Part shown: piece by piece, positions 33,554 to 40,440 of the stretch
Layout of the letters: each line of letters opens with the position of its first letter
Position numbering within the stretch: position 1 is the first letter of the stretch
Origin: Candidatus Woesebacteria bacterium
Lineage (GTDB): Bacteria > Patescibacteriota > Microgenomatia > UBA8517
Length of the DNA stretch: 40,440 nucleotides
Assembly (NCBI GenBank): GCA_020060845.1
Contig: JAGUZK010000042.1
Coordinates: 1-40,440 of the forward strand
Reading direction: 5' to 3'
Made by a program: the position numbers and the translations under genes
Notes under the pieces: model-generated
The model's input: the letters and a program-made list of their open reading frames with translations, nothing else
Told to the model about the DNA's origin: nothing
Databases searched by the model: none

Positions 33554-34867
33554 ATGCAAAATTTTCGATACTATTTGCGTCTAGTTTCAGCGTTTTTGGT
33601 CAAATTTAGACTTTTCATAATTCTCAGCATAATACTGGGGATATCGACGTTTTTTGTTTTTAATTATATGGCAAAGTTTATTACTCCCCAAAATGAGATC
33701 ATAGGGCTTGTTGGTAGATATCACTCTGATACCCTTCCGCAAGAAGTTTTGCAAGAAATTAGTCTTGGTCTAACTAAAATCGGGGAGAATAAACAGCCCT
33801 TGCCTGCCATTGCAAGAGAGTGGTATTCCGACAATCAGGGTAAAACATGGACGTTTAAAATTAATAAAGATCTAAAGTGGCAGGATGGGACCTCGGTAAC
33901 CAGCCAGAATATAGTCTATGAATTTTCAGATGTCAAAACTACTACTCCCGATGATGAGACAATTATTTTTAATATAGAAAACAGTTTTTCACCATTTCCA
34001 TCCATAGTATCAAAACCCGTTTACAAAAAGGGGCTAATAGGAGTGGGTGACTATAAAGTAGAAAAAATTACCTTTTCCTCGCAGTATGTAAAAGAAATTG
34101 TTCTAAAAAACAAAAACGGTAAGAAAAAGACTTACAGGTTTTTTCCTACTACAGAAAGTCTAAAAACAGCATTTAAATTGGGCAAAATTGACGTAATCGA
34201 TGATCTATTGGATCCTGAACCGTTTGATGATTGGAGCACAGCTTCAGTAAAAAGGAGGGTGGAAAAGAATCAAGTTGTAACATTATTTTTTAACACCAAA
34301 AGCCAGTTTTTATCGGAAAAAGAGGTGAGACAAGCATTATTTTATGCAATTGATAAAAATTCTCTTGGGGAAAGAGCATACAGCCCTATTCAACCGAATT
34401 CATGGGCATACAATCCGCAGGTCAAATCTTATGAGTATGATATCGAAAAAGCAAAAAAGATGCTCTCAGATATCCTAAAAGACAATAAATCCGTTAAAAT
34501 CAACTTGGTAAGTAGCCCATCCCTTATATCGATAGCACAAAAAATTGTGGATGATTGGAAAAAGATAGGTATCGAGACTACTCTTCTTATTTCTTCGATA
34601 ATACCGACAGAATATGATGCCTTTCTCACTATTTATGATATTCCTCCCGATCCCGACCAGTATTCTCTATGGCATACTACTCAAACAAGTACGAATATAT
34701 CTAAGTATTCAAACCCTAGAATAGACAAGCTTCTTGAAGATGGTAGGTCGGTAATAGATATGGAGGAAAGAAAGAAAATATATATTGACTTTCAACGTTT
34801 TCTTCTTGAGGATTTGCCCGCAGGATTTATTGTTCACCCTGTCTATTATACGGTTACCAGGAAATAG
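33554..34867 (+). CDS. membrane-anchored family 5 extracellular solute-binding protein
   Basis: A 437-aa protein with a single N-terminal TM anchor (LFIILSIILGISTFFVFNYM, near residues 19-40) and a domain of the peptide-binding SBP_bac_5 type: TWTFKINKDLKWQDGTSV, FFNTKSQFLSEKEVRQALFYAIDK, PPDPDQYSLWH and a C-terminal YIDFQRFLLEDLPAGFIVHP. It lacks a lipobox; the helix replaces it. No ABC permease or ATPase genes follow, so the protein may act without a dedicated transporter in this locus (inference). It is in the secG transcription unit. Confidence 0.83.
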   Translation: MQNFRYYLRLVSAFLVKFRLFIILSIILGISTFFVFNYMAKFITPQNEIIGLVGRYHSDTLPQEVLQEISLGLTKIGENKQPLPAIAREWYSDNQGKTWTFKINKDLKWQDGTSVTSQNIVYEFSDVKTTTPDDETIIFNIENSFSPFPSIVSKPVYKKGLIGVGDYKVEKITFSSQYVKEIVLKNKNGKKKTYRFFPTTESLKTAFKLGKIDVIDDLLDPEPFDDWSTASVKRRVEKNQVVTLFFNTKSQFLSEKEVRQALFYAIDKNSLGERAYSPIQPNSWAYNPQVKSYEYDIEKAKKMLSDILKDNKSVKINLVSSPSLISIAQKIVDDWKKIGIETTLLISSIIPTEYDAFLTIYDIPPDPDQYSLWHTTQTSTNISKYSNPRIDKLLEDGRSVIDMEERKKIYIDFQRFLLEDLPAGFIVHPVYYTVTRK

Positions 34868-34870
34868 ATT

Positions 34871-36658
34871 TTACTCAGGCACTTCTATTACATTTCTTCT
34901 TTTCTCACGAATATATCCAATCCATTCCTCAAAAATTTCAAGTAGACTCTTAAGTGGTGCCTCAATCAGTATATCAAGGAGAACTGTAAGTACGTTAATT
35001 TGCGACAGCCCCCTTGATAAGTAATATCCAAGGTTTAGAAAGGGAAGCGTCACATAACTTAAAAGGTGTGAAAAAATTCCTTCTTTTTCAGGTTCTATTT
35101 TAAGCTGTTGCGCTTGATGGCGGATCCTAAAGGCAAATAATAGTACCAAAGAGAGAAAAAAATAAAATACTATAATTGCAAATAAACTATACCCAATTTT
35201 AAAAAGCAGTGAGGAAATTGCCCCAAAGACTGCCAAAAAGACAATGATATACATCATAGAAAAGATTTTTGTGAATGAACCGCTGTAACCATCATCAAAG
35301 TTTATGAATATTTTCTTTTCTGGACCAGAAAATACTATTTTTTTAATACTATTTACAATTAATTGGGTATTTGCTTTATCGGGAATTTTAATGGATAATC
35401 CAATGAAGAACATCATAATTGATGGCAAGACAATGTTAATTGTAAGAGGAATATAATTTATATCTCCATAGAAATATACTTCATAAGGGACTTCCATTAG
35501 TAAGGCAAAAAACACCTTAGTTACAAAAATGTAGATAATACTTCGTATAATACCAGTATTGACTCTCTTTGATATGTTTTTGTAGTTGGTGCTACAAACC
35601 TCTTCTATTTCATTTTTAAGCTTAGACTTGTTCGAAAGAAGACGAACTAATTTTCCTTTGTTTTTTATAAAAATCTGCCTTAATATCTCAAACGGCGCGT
35701 AGTAACCGACAATTTTTCGATAAAGAAGAAGACCTCCATTATAATTTAAGCGGTTTTCTATTTTTTTATGGTACCCGGTGAAGCCATTAATAAATTCGTC
35801 CAGTCTTGGGTCATTGCTATCCAAACTATCCCAGTATGGGATATCCCTTTTTAAGAGATAGTATCTCATTATTGCATTATCCGACCTCACAAAAGCCCTA
35901 TGTACTGCAAGATAAATTTGAATATCTTTTTCATTATCGTCTATGGAGTCAGACTTCCATATACTGTTTTCCTTGACCCAAGAGTAAATAAGATCTATAA
36001 AGGCATTTCTGCTGGTGGGGTCAAGAATGTCCTCTATTTCGCTGGAGGCTACTTCAATTATCCATTTTTTGGTCCTCTGTGGCTTGTTATCAATTTCTCC
36101 TACAGAATCAAGTATCCTAAGGTATTTGCCAACCGAAATTGCAACTAGAGACAGTTTTACATTGGAAATTGTATTATTTGGAATATATTTTGCCCAGATT
36201 AGTTCTCTAATTAGTGCTAAGGCAATTGTATCCTGATTAATACTCGGTCTTAATGCTCCCTTTTCCCAAATCAGCCTTTTTAATATCCTTTCTATTGCGT
36301 TTCTCCTTAATAGATGTTCGCCTTTATATTCTATTGTGGTTCTTATTTTTTCATAAAAAATAGCTACGCTGCTTATGACATCACTAACGTTTATATATGT
36401 ACCTCCCGGGACGGAAACAGGCTTTTCAAATTGATCTATAAAATGACTAATATAAGAGTTGAAATTTGCCGGTTTTTTTAATCCTCTTGCCTTATGGGGC
36501 TCTTTTTCATCACCTATATCCGTGGCTTTTTTTTCATTTGTTAAATCTGGATATAAATTAGCAATGATATTATAGTTTGCTCTTTTATAGATTTTATTAG
36601 GTTCATTGTCGCTTTTTACCTTGGGCGTGTTGTTTGTGCTCTGATAGATAACTACCAT
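34871..36658 (-). CDS. large unknown membrane protein (about 350 residues soluble, then TM helices)
   Basis: I do not recognise a named family. The 595-aa protein begins with a charged, probably disordered 60-residue region, then a helical soluble domain (ALIRELIWAKYIPN and IWEKGALRPSINQD are its most striking stretches), then hydrophobic segments near residues 375-400, 415-435, 475-500 and 505-525, a loop with IFINFDDGYSGSF between the second and third, and an amphipathic C-terminus. It converges on the solute-binding gene and diverges from the small ORF at 36700. No enzymatic motif is visible. Confidence 0.75.
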   Translation of the reverse strand: MVVIYQSTNNTPKVKSDNEPNKIYKRANYNIIANLYPDLTNEKKATDIGDEKEPHKARGLKKPANFNSYISHFIDQFEKPVSVPGGTYINVSDVISSVAIFYEKIRTTIEYKGEHLLRRNAIERILKRLIWEKGALRPSINQDTIALALIRELIWAKYIPNNTISNVKLSLVAISVGKYLRILDSVGEIDNKPQRTKKWIIEVASSEIEDILDPTSRNAFIDLIYSWVKENSIWKSDSIDDNEKDIQIYLAVHRAFVRSDNAIMRYYLLKRDIPYWDSLDSNDPRLDEFINGFTGYHKKIENRLNYNGGLLLYRKIVGYYAPFEILRQIFIKNKGKLVRLLSNKSKLKNEIEEVCSTNYKNISKRVNTGIIRSIIYIFVTKVFFALLMEVPYEVYFYGDINYIPLTINIVLPSIMMFFIGLSIKIPDKANTQLIVNSIKKIVFSGPEKKIFINFDDGYSGSFTKIFSMMYIIVFLAVFGAISSLLFKIGYSLFAIIVFYFFLSLVLLFAFRIRHQAQQLKIEPEKEGIFSHLLSYVTLPFLNLGYYLSRGLSQINVLTVLLDILIEAPLKSLLEIFEEWIGYIREKRRNVIEVPE

Positions 36659-36663
36659 ACTAT

Positions 36664-36691
36664 TTGACTATTATATGAGACTGGATATATT
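36664..36691 (+). promoter_or_regulatory. promoter of the 36700 ORF
   Basis: TTGACT at 36664, 16 nt, TATATT at 36686. ATG 36700 is 8 nt after the -10, while the tracked ATG 36694 is only 2 nt away, which favours 36700 as start. Confidence 0.55.
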
Positions 36692-36698
36692 ATATGAA
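36670..36698 (-). promoter_or_regulatory. promoter of the 595-aa membrane protein
   Basis: On the minus strand TTCATA (36698-36693), 17 nt, perfect TATAAT (36675-36670), and 11 nt to the ATG at 36658. It overlaps the plus-strand promoter at 36664-36691 almost completely. Confidence 0.55.
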
Positions 36699-36699
36699 T

Positions 36700-37041
36700 A
36701 TGGTTACTTTTTCCAAAGCGTATTCCTATCTTCAAACCATTGATATTACCACTGCGGATCCTTTAGATAAAGTAGCGAAGATGCTTATGGAAGATAATGA
36801 AGCTTATGAACGTGCTTCACAGGCTTTAAGAAGAAGATTTGTTCGTGGCGCAGAGCTTGTAGATGCAATAGACCGTCTTGGCAGAAGTACTAGAATAAAA
36901 AGAATAAAGATTGGGGGGAAATATAAGTACTATGTCGAAGGTGCCGATGGAAGCTGGAACGAGCCTGAAGAGCGAATCTGGGTTGTAGCTATGTATGCTC
37001 TTTGGCAGAGATCCAAAAACAAAGTTTTACCTAAGGCATAA
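36700..37041 (+). CDS. small hypothetical protein, charged, 113 aa
   Basis: Unrecognised. The protein is soluble-looking with a helical first half (DPLDKVAKMLMEDNEAYERA, then LRRRFVRGAELVDAIDRLG), a basic centre (TRIKRIKIGGKYKYYV) and an aromatic end (EERIWVVAMYALWQRSK). The basic, helix-rich layout would suit nucleic-acid binding but no known motif is seen. The start is placed at the second ATG because it sits at the usual distance from the -10. It shares a divergent promoter region with the 595-aa membrane protein, which may indicate linked expression. Confidence 0.6.
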   Translation: MVTFSKAYSYLQTIDITTADPLDKVAKMLMEDNEAYERASQALRRRFVRGAELVDAIDRLGRSTRIKRIKIGGKYKYYVEGADGSWNEPEERIWVVAMYALWQRSKNKVLPKA

Positions 37042-37219
37042 AAAGATTTCCATAATTCCCTTGGCTCCCAAAGAAGTTTGGTTTGTTAAGTAAAGCATCC
37101 GCCACTTCCCAAGCGCTCATTTCTTCCGAAATTTCATAATACGCATTTGTATCTACTGTACTGTCTTTCCCAACTTTAATTGAGTTTGCTCCATCGGTCT
37201 TTGTATCACGGGAGTGTTC
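37031..37219 (-). pseudogene. minus-strand fragment resembling a C-terminal gene remnant
   Basis: On the minus strand a frame is open for 62 codons up to a TAG at 37031, reading DTKTDGANSIKVGKDSTV, then NAYYEISEEMSAWEVADALL and NFFGSQGNYGNLFMP. It has protein-like composition but begins after an in-frame TGA and contains no start codon before the Met at about residue 30. It overlaps the end of the 36700 gene tail-to-tail by 11 nt. It is most simply the 3' end of a decayed gene; the family is unrecognised. It is too short for the ORF track. Confidence 0.45.
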
Positions 37220-37346
37220 TCAAGTATTAATGGTGAGAATTGCTAGAAATTAAAGTGAATTTTTGAAAAATATAGATGAAACATACCCCAGTATTCGAAG
37301 CCAAGCAACTCACGGTGTTAACAAGTTTTTTAAATAATGAAGCTGT

Positions 37347-37352
37347 TATAAT
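37347..37352 (+). promoter_or_regulatory. -10 element of the OmdA-like gene
   Basis: Perfect TATAAT, 5 nt before the ATG at 37358. The -35 is weak. Leaderless geometry again. Confidence 0.4.
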
Positions 37353-37357
37353 AGATA

Positions 37358-37651
37358 ATGAATTTTAGGAACATCTTACATGGAACAGTGCACAAAGTCC
37401 CAGCAGATTTGCAAAAAGCTTTGACTTTGGATGCTAAGGCACTTGCTTTATGGGAAAGCCTCACACCTCTTGCCCGCAACGAATGGATATGTTGGACTAC
37501 CTTTGTCAAAAAAGAAGAAACAAGAAAGGAGCATGTTAAAAGAGTAATAAATGAGCTAAAAGAAGGGAAGCGCCGACCCTGTTGTTGGAGGGGTTGCCCG
37601 CACCGCACAGATAGAGTCTTACATGCTTTTCAAGGCAAAGCGTTTAGATAA
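37358..37651 (+). CDS. OmdA/YdeI-like domain protein (stand-alone)
   Basis: A 97-aa protein that is essentially one OmdA (bacteriocin-protection, YdeI/OmpD-associated) domain: HKVPADLQKALTLDAKAL, WESLTPLARNEWICW, FVKKEETRKEHVKRVINELKEGKR and CCWRGCPH near the end. Family members are often fused to an N-terminal DUF1905 domain, which is missing here. Its function is not well established. The start ATG follows a TATAAT by 5 nt. It lies in the least conserved part of the window, flanked by gene remnants. Confidence 0.68.
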   Translation: MNFRNILHGTVHKVPADLQKALTLDAKALALWESLTPLARNEWICWTTFVKKEETRKEHVKRVINELKEGKRRPCCWRGCPHRTDRVLHAFQGKAFR

Positions 37652-37757
37652 GATATATTCTTTGTGCCTTTTGGGCATCTTTTGGTTATAAGCCTTACCC
37701 AGATAAGAAGTATAAATCCAATTTTACTTAATTAGTGAAAGCACTGGTACTTAGGGG

Positions 37758-37904
37758 TTATTGCTCTTTATTTACACAATCAGCTTCTATTTTCATAATT
37801 TTCAATGGACCGGTATTTGGATTGAGGTAAACCACCCGCCGCATAATTTCTTTTGTTGATAATTTAGGTGAGTATTGTAATTGACAACCCAGATATTGGA
37901 AGAG
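37758..37904 (-). pseudogene. possible second minus-strand gene remnant
   Basis: On the minus strand 48 sense codons are open up to a TAA at 37758, reading SPKLSTKEIMRRVVYLNPN and PLKIMKIEADCVNKEQ. It starts after an in-frame TAA and its only ATG gives a 28-aa peptide. The wording looks protein-like but the segment is short and overlaps the 5' end of the plus-strand ORF at 37868. Unrecognised; low confidence. Confidence 0.25.
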
Positions 37905-38492
37905 TTATCACGGCTTTTAGAGCAAGACCAAAACAACTGAAAACTTTATTTAAGATTTCTGGGAAGACCGCCACCCTTCCATCCGAGCTACAGGGGTTGA
38001 ATCTCCCTGAGACCCTTATGCCAGCTGAGGGCGGGATTTCTGCTCTTCAGAAATCTGAATTTATTATACCACAAAAAGCCAAATCAGAAGCTATATCCCA
38101 AACTCCTCTAAAGACGGTGGGGGCGGTGAGCCAAAAATCTAAATTAAAAATTTCACAAGTAAAACCATCAGAAGTGCGTAAAGAGGAATTGTCAAAATTG
38201 GGTGTTTCTCCACAACCTCCAAAAACCACTCCAGAAGGTTTCGAATTGCCAACCCAAGGCGTTTCCCAAGGCGGTTCAGGGAATCCTTCCTCTATCAGGG
38301 AAAATTATATCAGATATTTACAAGAGTGGTATTGAAGAAGCGAAAACTACTCCAAAAACGAGTTCCCCAAAAGTAAGAATATCGGAGAAGGAAGATATTG
38401 TTCAGGTATCCACTGTCCCCAAGGGTCGTAAGCCATTTGAAAATATTATAGCACCACCATTAAATCAATTATTGGTCATTACCAAGGTTTAA
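37868..38492 (+). pseudogene. Pro/Ser/Lys-rich unknown ORF, apparently frameshifted
   Basis: Frame one (GTG 37868 to 38335) reads IDNPDIGRVITAFRARPKQL then a low-complexity Lys/Ser/Pro stretch (KSKLKISQVKPSEVRKEEL) and stops at EWY. The +1 frame continues the same style to 38492 (IEEAKTTPKTSSPKVRISEK, GRKPFENIIAPPLNQLL). The join lies between about 38285 and 38325, near GGGAAAATTATATC. One extra base, from mutation or assembly error, would explain it. Family not recognised; the low-complexity style suggests a linker or disordered protein. The start GTG has only a weak GATAAT upstream. Confidence 0.5.
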
Positions 38493-38577
38493 TTTGGACC
38501 TGTCAATCCTTCTTAAGCGATATTTTTTAGTTTTAGCTGGCTAATTGAAATTAGGAGATGGATATTGAATAGATTTT

Positions 38578-38606
38578 TTGTATTTCCAAAGTTTAAGGCT
38601 TATAAT
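38578..38606 (+). promoter_or_regulatory. promoter upstream of the HAD-like gene
   Basis: TTGTAT at 38578, 17 nt, perfect TATAAT at 38601. This leaves a leader of about 25 nt before the GTG at 38638, with no Shine-Dalgarno. A GATAAT at 38631 lies 1 nt before the start codon but has no good -35. Confidence 0.5.
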
Positions 38607-38637
38607 CAGACTCACAGATTTTAGATAGTAGATAATT

Positions 38638-39366
38638 GTGTATATAGAGAGGTGTCCGGCAATAAGAAACAAAATTTCAAGGAATTTGGAGAAACTAGGT
38701 GTTCCTTTGAAAATTTCATTTGATATAGATGGTGTGGTCCAGGCAACTTTTCAGCAAGCTTTACTTTGGGCAAGCCACAGGCTTAAAAATTCAATAGACC
38801 TTGAGCAACTAGTTACCTACTGGGGATTGAATGAAATATCTCGAAAATTTAGGCTGAGTGAAAAGGATGCACATGATTCTACAAGGAATGCTTTTAATAG
38901 GGAAGAAGTATTTCTGAATTCTCCTCCTTTGCCGGGAGCTAGAAGTATACTTGGAATTTTCCAAGAACTTGGGATTCCATATGTTTTTATCTCTTCCAGG
39001 CCGGCTGATTTTTTGGAAGCTACAGGAAATTGGTTCGCAAAAGAATTTCCCTGGATTGACAGAAATAATATTTTTTTACGCCGCGAAGAAGGAGAAAGCG
39101 GGGGAAGCTTTAAGTCAAGAGTAATAGTTTCTCAAGGAGTGTTATTACATTTTGATGATTCGATGGAAGATGCGCAAGAAATTGTCAGACGGACTCAAGC
39201 AAAAATAGTCATTGTTCCCCAACCTCGGAATAGATATATTACTTTAGAACCTGAAGAGCATTCAACAAGAATATTAAATTTAAGATTTAATTCAAAAAAA
39301 ACGAATTTATGGGCCGCTATGGAGTTTCTTACTTCTGATTGTTTTCTCACCAGTCCAGATATTTGA
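38638..39366 (+). CDS. HAD superfamily phosphatase-like protein
   Basis: A 242-aa hydrolase-like protein: the nucleophile motif FDIDGVVQATFQQ (DxDG), motif II FISSRPADF, and motif IV HFDDSMEDAQEI. It resembles 5'-nucleotidase-type or other small-molecule HAD phosphatases; substrate unknown. The start GTG at 38638 is the tracked one; a first 25 residues before the DxDG motif is unusual but possible, and another start between 38638 and 38700 cannot be ruled out. It stands alone between the frameshifted ORF and tRNA-His. Confidence 0.72.
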   Translation: MYIERCPAIRNKISRNLEKLGVPLKISFDIDGVVQATFQQALLWASHRLKNSIDLEQLVTYWGLNEISRKFRLSEKDAHDSTRNAFNREEVFLNSPPLPGARSILGIFQELGIPYVFISSRPADFLEATGNWFAKEFPWIDRNNIFLRREEGESGGSFKSRVIVSQGVLLHFDDSMEDAQEIVRRTQAKIVIVPQPRNRYITLEPEEHSTRILNLRFNSKKTNLWAAMEFLTSDCFLTSPDI

Positions 39367-39429
39367 ATATTCAAAAAAGTATCAAGTTTTCAATGTATCT
39401 ACAGATTTGAATACTTTGACTTCCATTGG

Positions 39430-39502
39430 GGTGGATGACCGGGATCGAACCGGCAGCCTCTTGCTCCACAGGCAAGCGCTCTAACCGTTGAGCTACATCC
39501 AC
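39430..39502 (-). tRNA. tRNA-His (GTG)
   Basis: On the minus strand a full cloverleaf: acceptor GTGGATG/CATCCAC, D-arm GCTC...GAGC, anticodon stem CTTGC/GCAAG with loop CTGTGGA (anticodon GTG), T-arm GCCGG TTCGATC CCGGT. The base before the acceptor is G (39503) and the discriminator is C, the G-1:C73 pair that marks tRNA-His. A genome-encoded CCA follows the discriminator (39429-39427). The 73 bases given exclude G-1 and CCA. Confidence 0.95.
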
Positions 39503-39534
39503 CACTGCATCAATTTTAACAGATTAAACCTATA

Positions 39535-39563
39535 TTGACAAAGTAGTTAAACTAAATCAAAAT
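39535..39563 (+). promoter_or_regulatory. possible promoter of the LytR_C gene
   Basis: Consensus TTGACA at 39535, 17 nt, then a weak CAAAAT at 39558 and 11 nt to the ATG at 39575. The region downstream is A-rich and has no Shine-Dalgarno. Confidence 0.4.
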
Positions 39564-39574
39564 AAAAAAACAAA

Positions 39575-40420
39575 ATGCCTGTAAAGCCCAAAATTAAAGT
39601 TATCACAGAAGAAATTAAGGAAGAAGAACAGACTCAATCAGCATCGACCCCAGCCAGTGAGGTAAATACTGATGAAAAGACTTCAATCCCCGAGTCTAAA
39701 ATAACCTCTTTTAGTACGCTTGATGTTAACCCTCAACCTATGCCAGAAACACCCCTAGACAAGCCTACAAACCCTGAGAGCTCAAATACTTTGGAAGATA
39801 ACCAGCAACCTCAAACCAAATCTATATTAGAGGCTGATATAACCCAAGATAAACCTCAACTAGATTCTGAAGATGTAAAAAAATGGTTAAATGATATCCG
39901 ACCAGATACTTCAAAAGAGATCGAGAAGGGTTCAAAAAACGGGTTTAAGATATTCCTAATCGTATTTCTACTTCTTATTGCTATAGGTCTTGCGGTGGGT
40001 GGATTTTTCTATTATAAAAATAGCTCCAAAGTTTCATCCGATAACTCACAAAATGGGGGAGTGCCCACATCACATATAAGCCCAACACCAACCCCTACTC
40101 CTAAGCCAACAGAAGAAGCTATAGACCTCAAAAAATATAAAGTACAAGTCTTAAATGGCTCTGGTGTGACCGGAGAAGCCAAAAAAGTTTCAGAGCTATT
40201 GGTTAAAAATGGCTTTAGCGCAGCCACCGTAGGCAACGCTTCAAGACAAGATTATACTGATACCATTATAGAAATCAAAGATGGGGTAGCTGAAGAAGTT
40301 TTTGAGAAAATTAAAAACAGTCTTGGAGATTCATATGATGTTACCCTATCTGAAAAACCCCTTGAGTCTAAGTCTATTTATGATATAGTCGTAACAATTG
40401 GAAAAAGAAAATCCAGCTAG
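39575..40420 (+). CDS. TM-anchored LytR C-terminal domain protein
   Basis: A 281-aa protein: about 120 residues of acidic, Pro/Gln-rich cytoplasmic sequence, one TM (FKIFLIVFLLLIAIGLAVGGFFYY), a Pro/Thr linker (SPTPTPTPKPTEE) and a C-terminal LytR_C domain (YKVQVLNGSGVTGEAKKVSELL, then NGFSAATVGNASRQDYTDT). The LytR_C domain usually follows an LCP catalytic domain, absent here, so this is a domain presumably exposed outside the cell. Function unknown; a cell-wall-associated role is inferred from the domain. It shares its layout (disordered, TM, Pro linker, ectodomain) with the 12511-13398 protein. Confidence 0.8.
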   Translation: MPVKPKIKVITEEIKEEEQTQSASTPASEVNTDEKTSIPESKITSFSTLDVNPQPMPETPLDKPTNPESSNTLEDNQQPQTKSILEADITQDKPQLDSEDVKKWLNDIRPDTSKEIEKGSKNGFKIFLIVFLLLIAIGLAVGGFFYYKNSSKVSSDNSQNGGVPTSHISPTPTPTPKPTEEAIDLKKYKVQVLNGSGVTGEAKKVSELLVKNGFSAATVGNASRQDYTDTIIEIKDGVAEEVFEKIKNSLGDSYDVTLSEKPLESKSIYDIVVTIGKRKSS

Positions 40421-40440
40421 GCTTCTTAATATCTCTATAC

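Noticed and set aside
33358-33609. Plus-strand ORF overlapping secG
   Set aside because: Alternative-frame shadow of secG and the start of the solute-binding gene.
34785-36236. Plus-strand ORFs over the 595-aa minus-strand gene
   Set aside because: They are shorter, lack starts with promoters, and disagree with the long minus-strand frame that has clear TM periodicity.
37277-37369. Short plus-strand ORF of 30 codons (MKHTPVFEAKQ...)
   Set aside because: No RBS, overlaps the start of the OmdA gene out of frame, and has no recognisable family; too short to support.
38493-38577. Possible gene in the gap before the HAD gene
   Set aside because: No start-to-stop frame of useful length; only an AT-rich spacer with a promoter at its end.

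Overview
This AT-rich, gene-dense window reads like the chromosome of a small-genome bacterium, most plausibly a Candidate Phyla Radiation (Patescibacteria) member and perhaps Microgenomates. The assignment is inference from several features: small-genome versions of housekeeping proteins (short UvrC, short GatB tail, short HolA-like delta), very tight packing with many ATGA overlaps, a secG plus anchored family-5 solute-binding protein pair, and many single-TM proteins with Pro/Thr-rich linkers. TGA ends many genes normally, so the Gracilibacteria/SR1 recoding is not in use. No rRNA, CRISPR array, prophage or insertion sequence was seen.

Layout. 1-3.1 kb: the 3' part of a PHP-containing family X DNA polymerase, then LemA and an HtpX-type membrane protease, and a small membrane protein on the minus strand. 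3.2-11 kb: gatC-gatA-(MFS transporter)-gatB-dnaE, i.e. the tRNA-dependent amidotransferase and the replicative polymerase in one run. 11-13.4 kb: rplS-yraN, facing a minus-strand pair (phosphodiester glycosidase-like exoprotein and a TM-anchored beta-propeller-like protein). 13.5-16.3 kb: a DUF2905 protein, a SurA-like chaperone without PPIase, ruvC, an EF-Tu domain-2-like miniprotein, a metallopeptidase and holA. 16.3-24 kb: a carbon block, phosphomannomutase/phosphoglucomutase - PGI/PMI - PEP synthase - enolase - cofactor-independent PGM, covering sugar-phosphate interconversion and the reversible lower-glycolysis steps.

24-33 kb is a DNA-repair block. lexA diverges from uvrB, followed by uvrA, a secreted transglutaminase-like protein and uvrC, so all three UvrABC subunits lie beside the likely SOS repressor. 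32.9-34.9 kb: a small 4-TM protein, secG, and the solute-binding-like protein. 34.9-38.6 kb is the least conserved part: a 595-aa unknown membrane protein, a small unknown ORF, an OmdA-like domain protein, a frameshifted Pro/Ser/Lys-rich ORF, and two short minus-strand fragments that look like decayed gene ends. 38.6-40.4 kb: a HAD phosphatase-like protein, tRNA-His(GTG), and a LytR C-terminal-domain protein.

The most coherent unexplained pattern is regulatory. Many transcription-unit-first genes have a sigma70-like -10 box (often with a well-spaced -35) only about 3-12 nt before the start codon, which implies leaderless or nearly leaderless mRNAs. Other genes (lemA, the EF-Tu-like miniprotein, uvrA) carry strong Shine-Dalgarno sites. 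Other points worth checking are a Thr in place of the nucleophilic Ser of iPGM, an Asn at a RuvC active-site position, a UvrC lacking its C-terminal HhH region, and a UvrA zinc module missing one Cys. I did not find a clear new multi-gene system; the block is largely housekeeping with some odd details.
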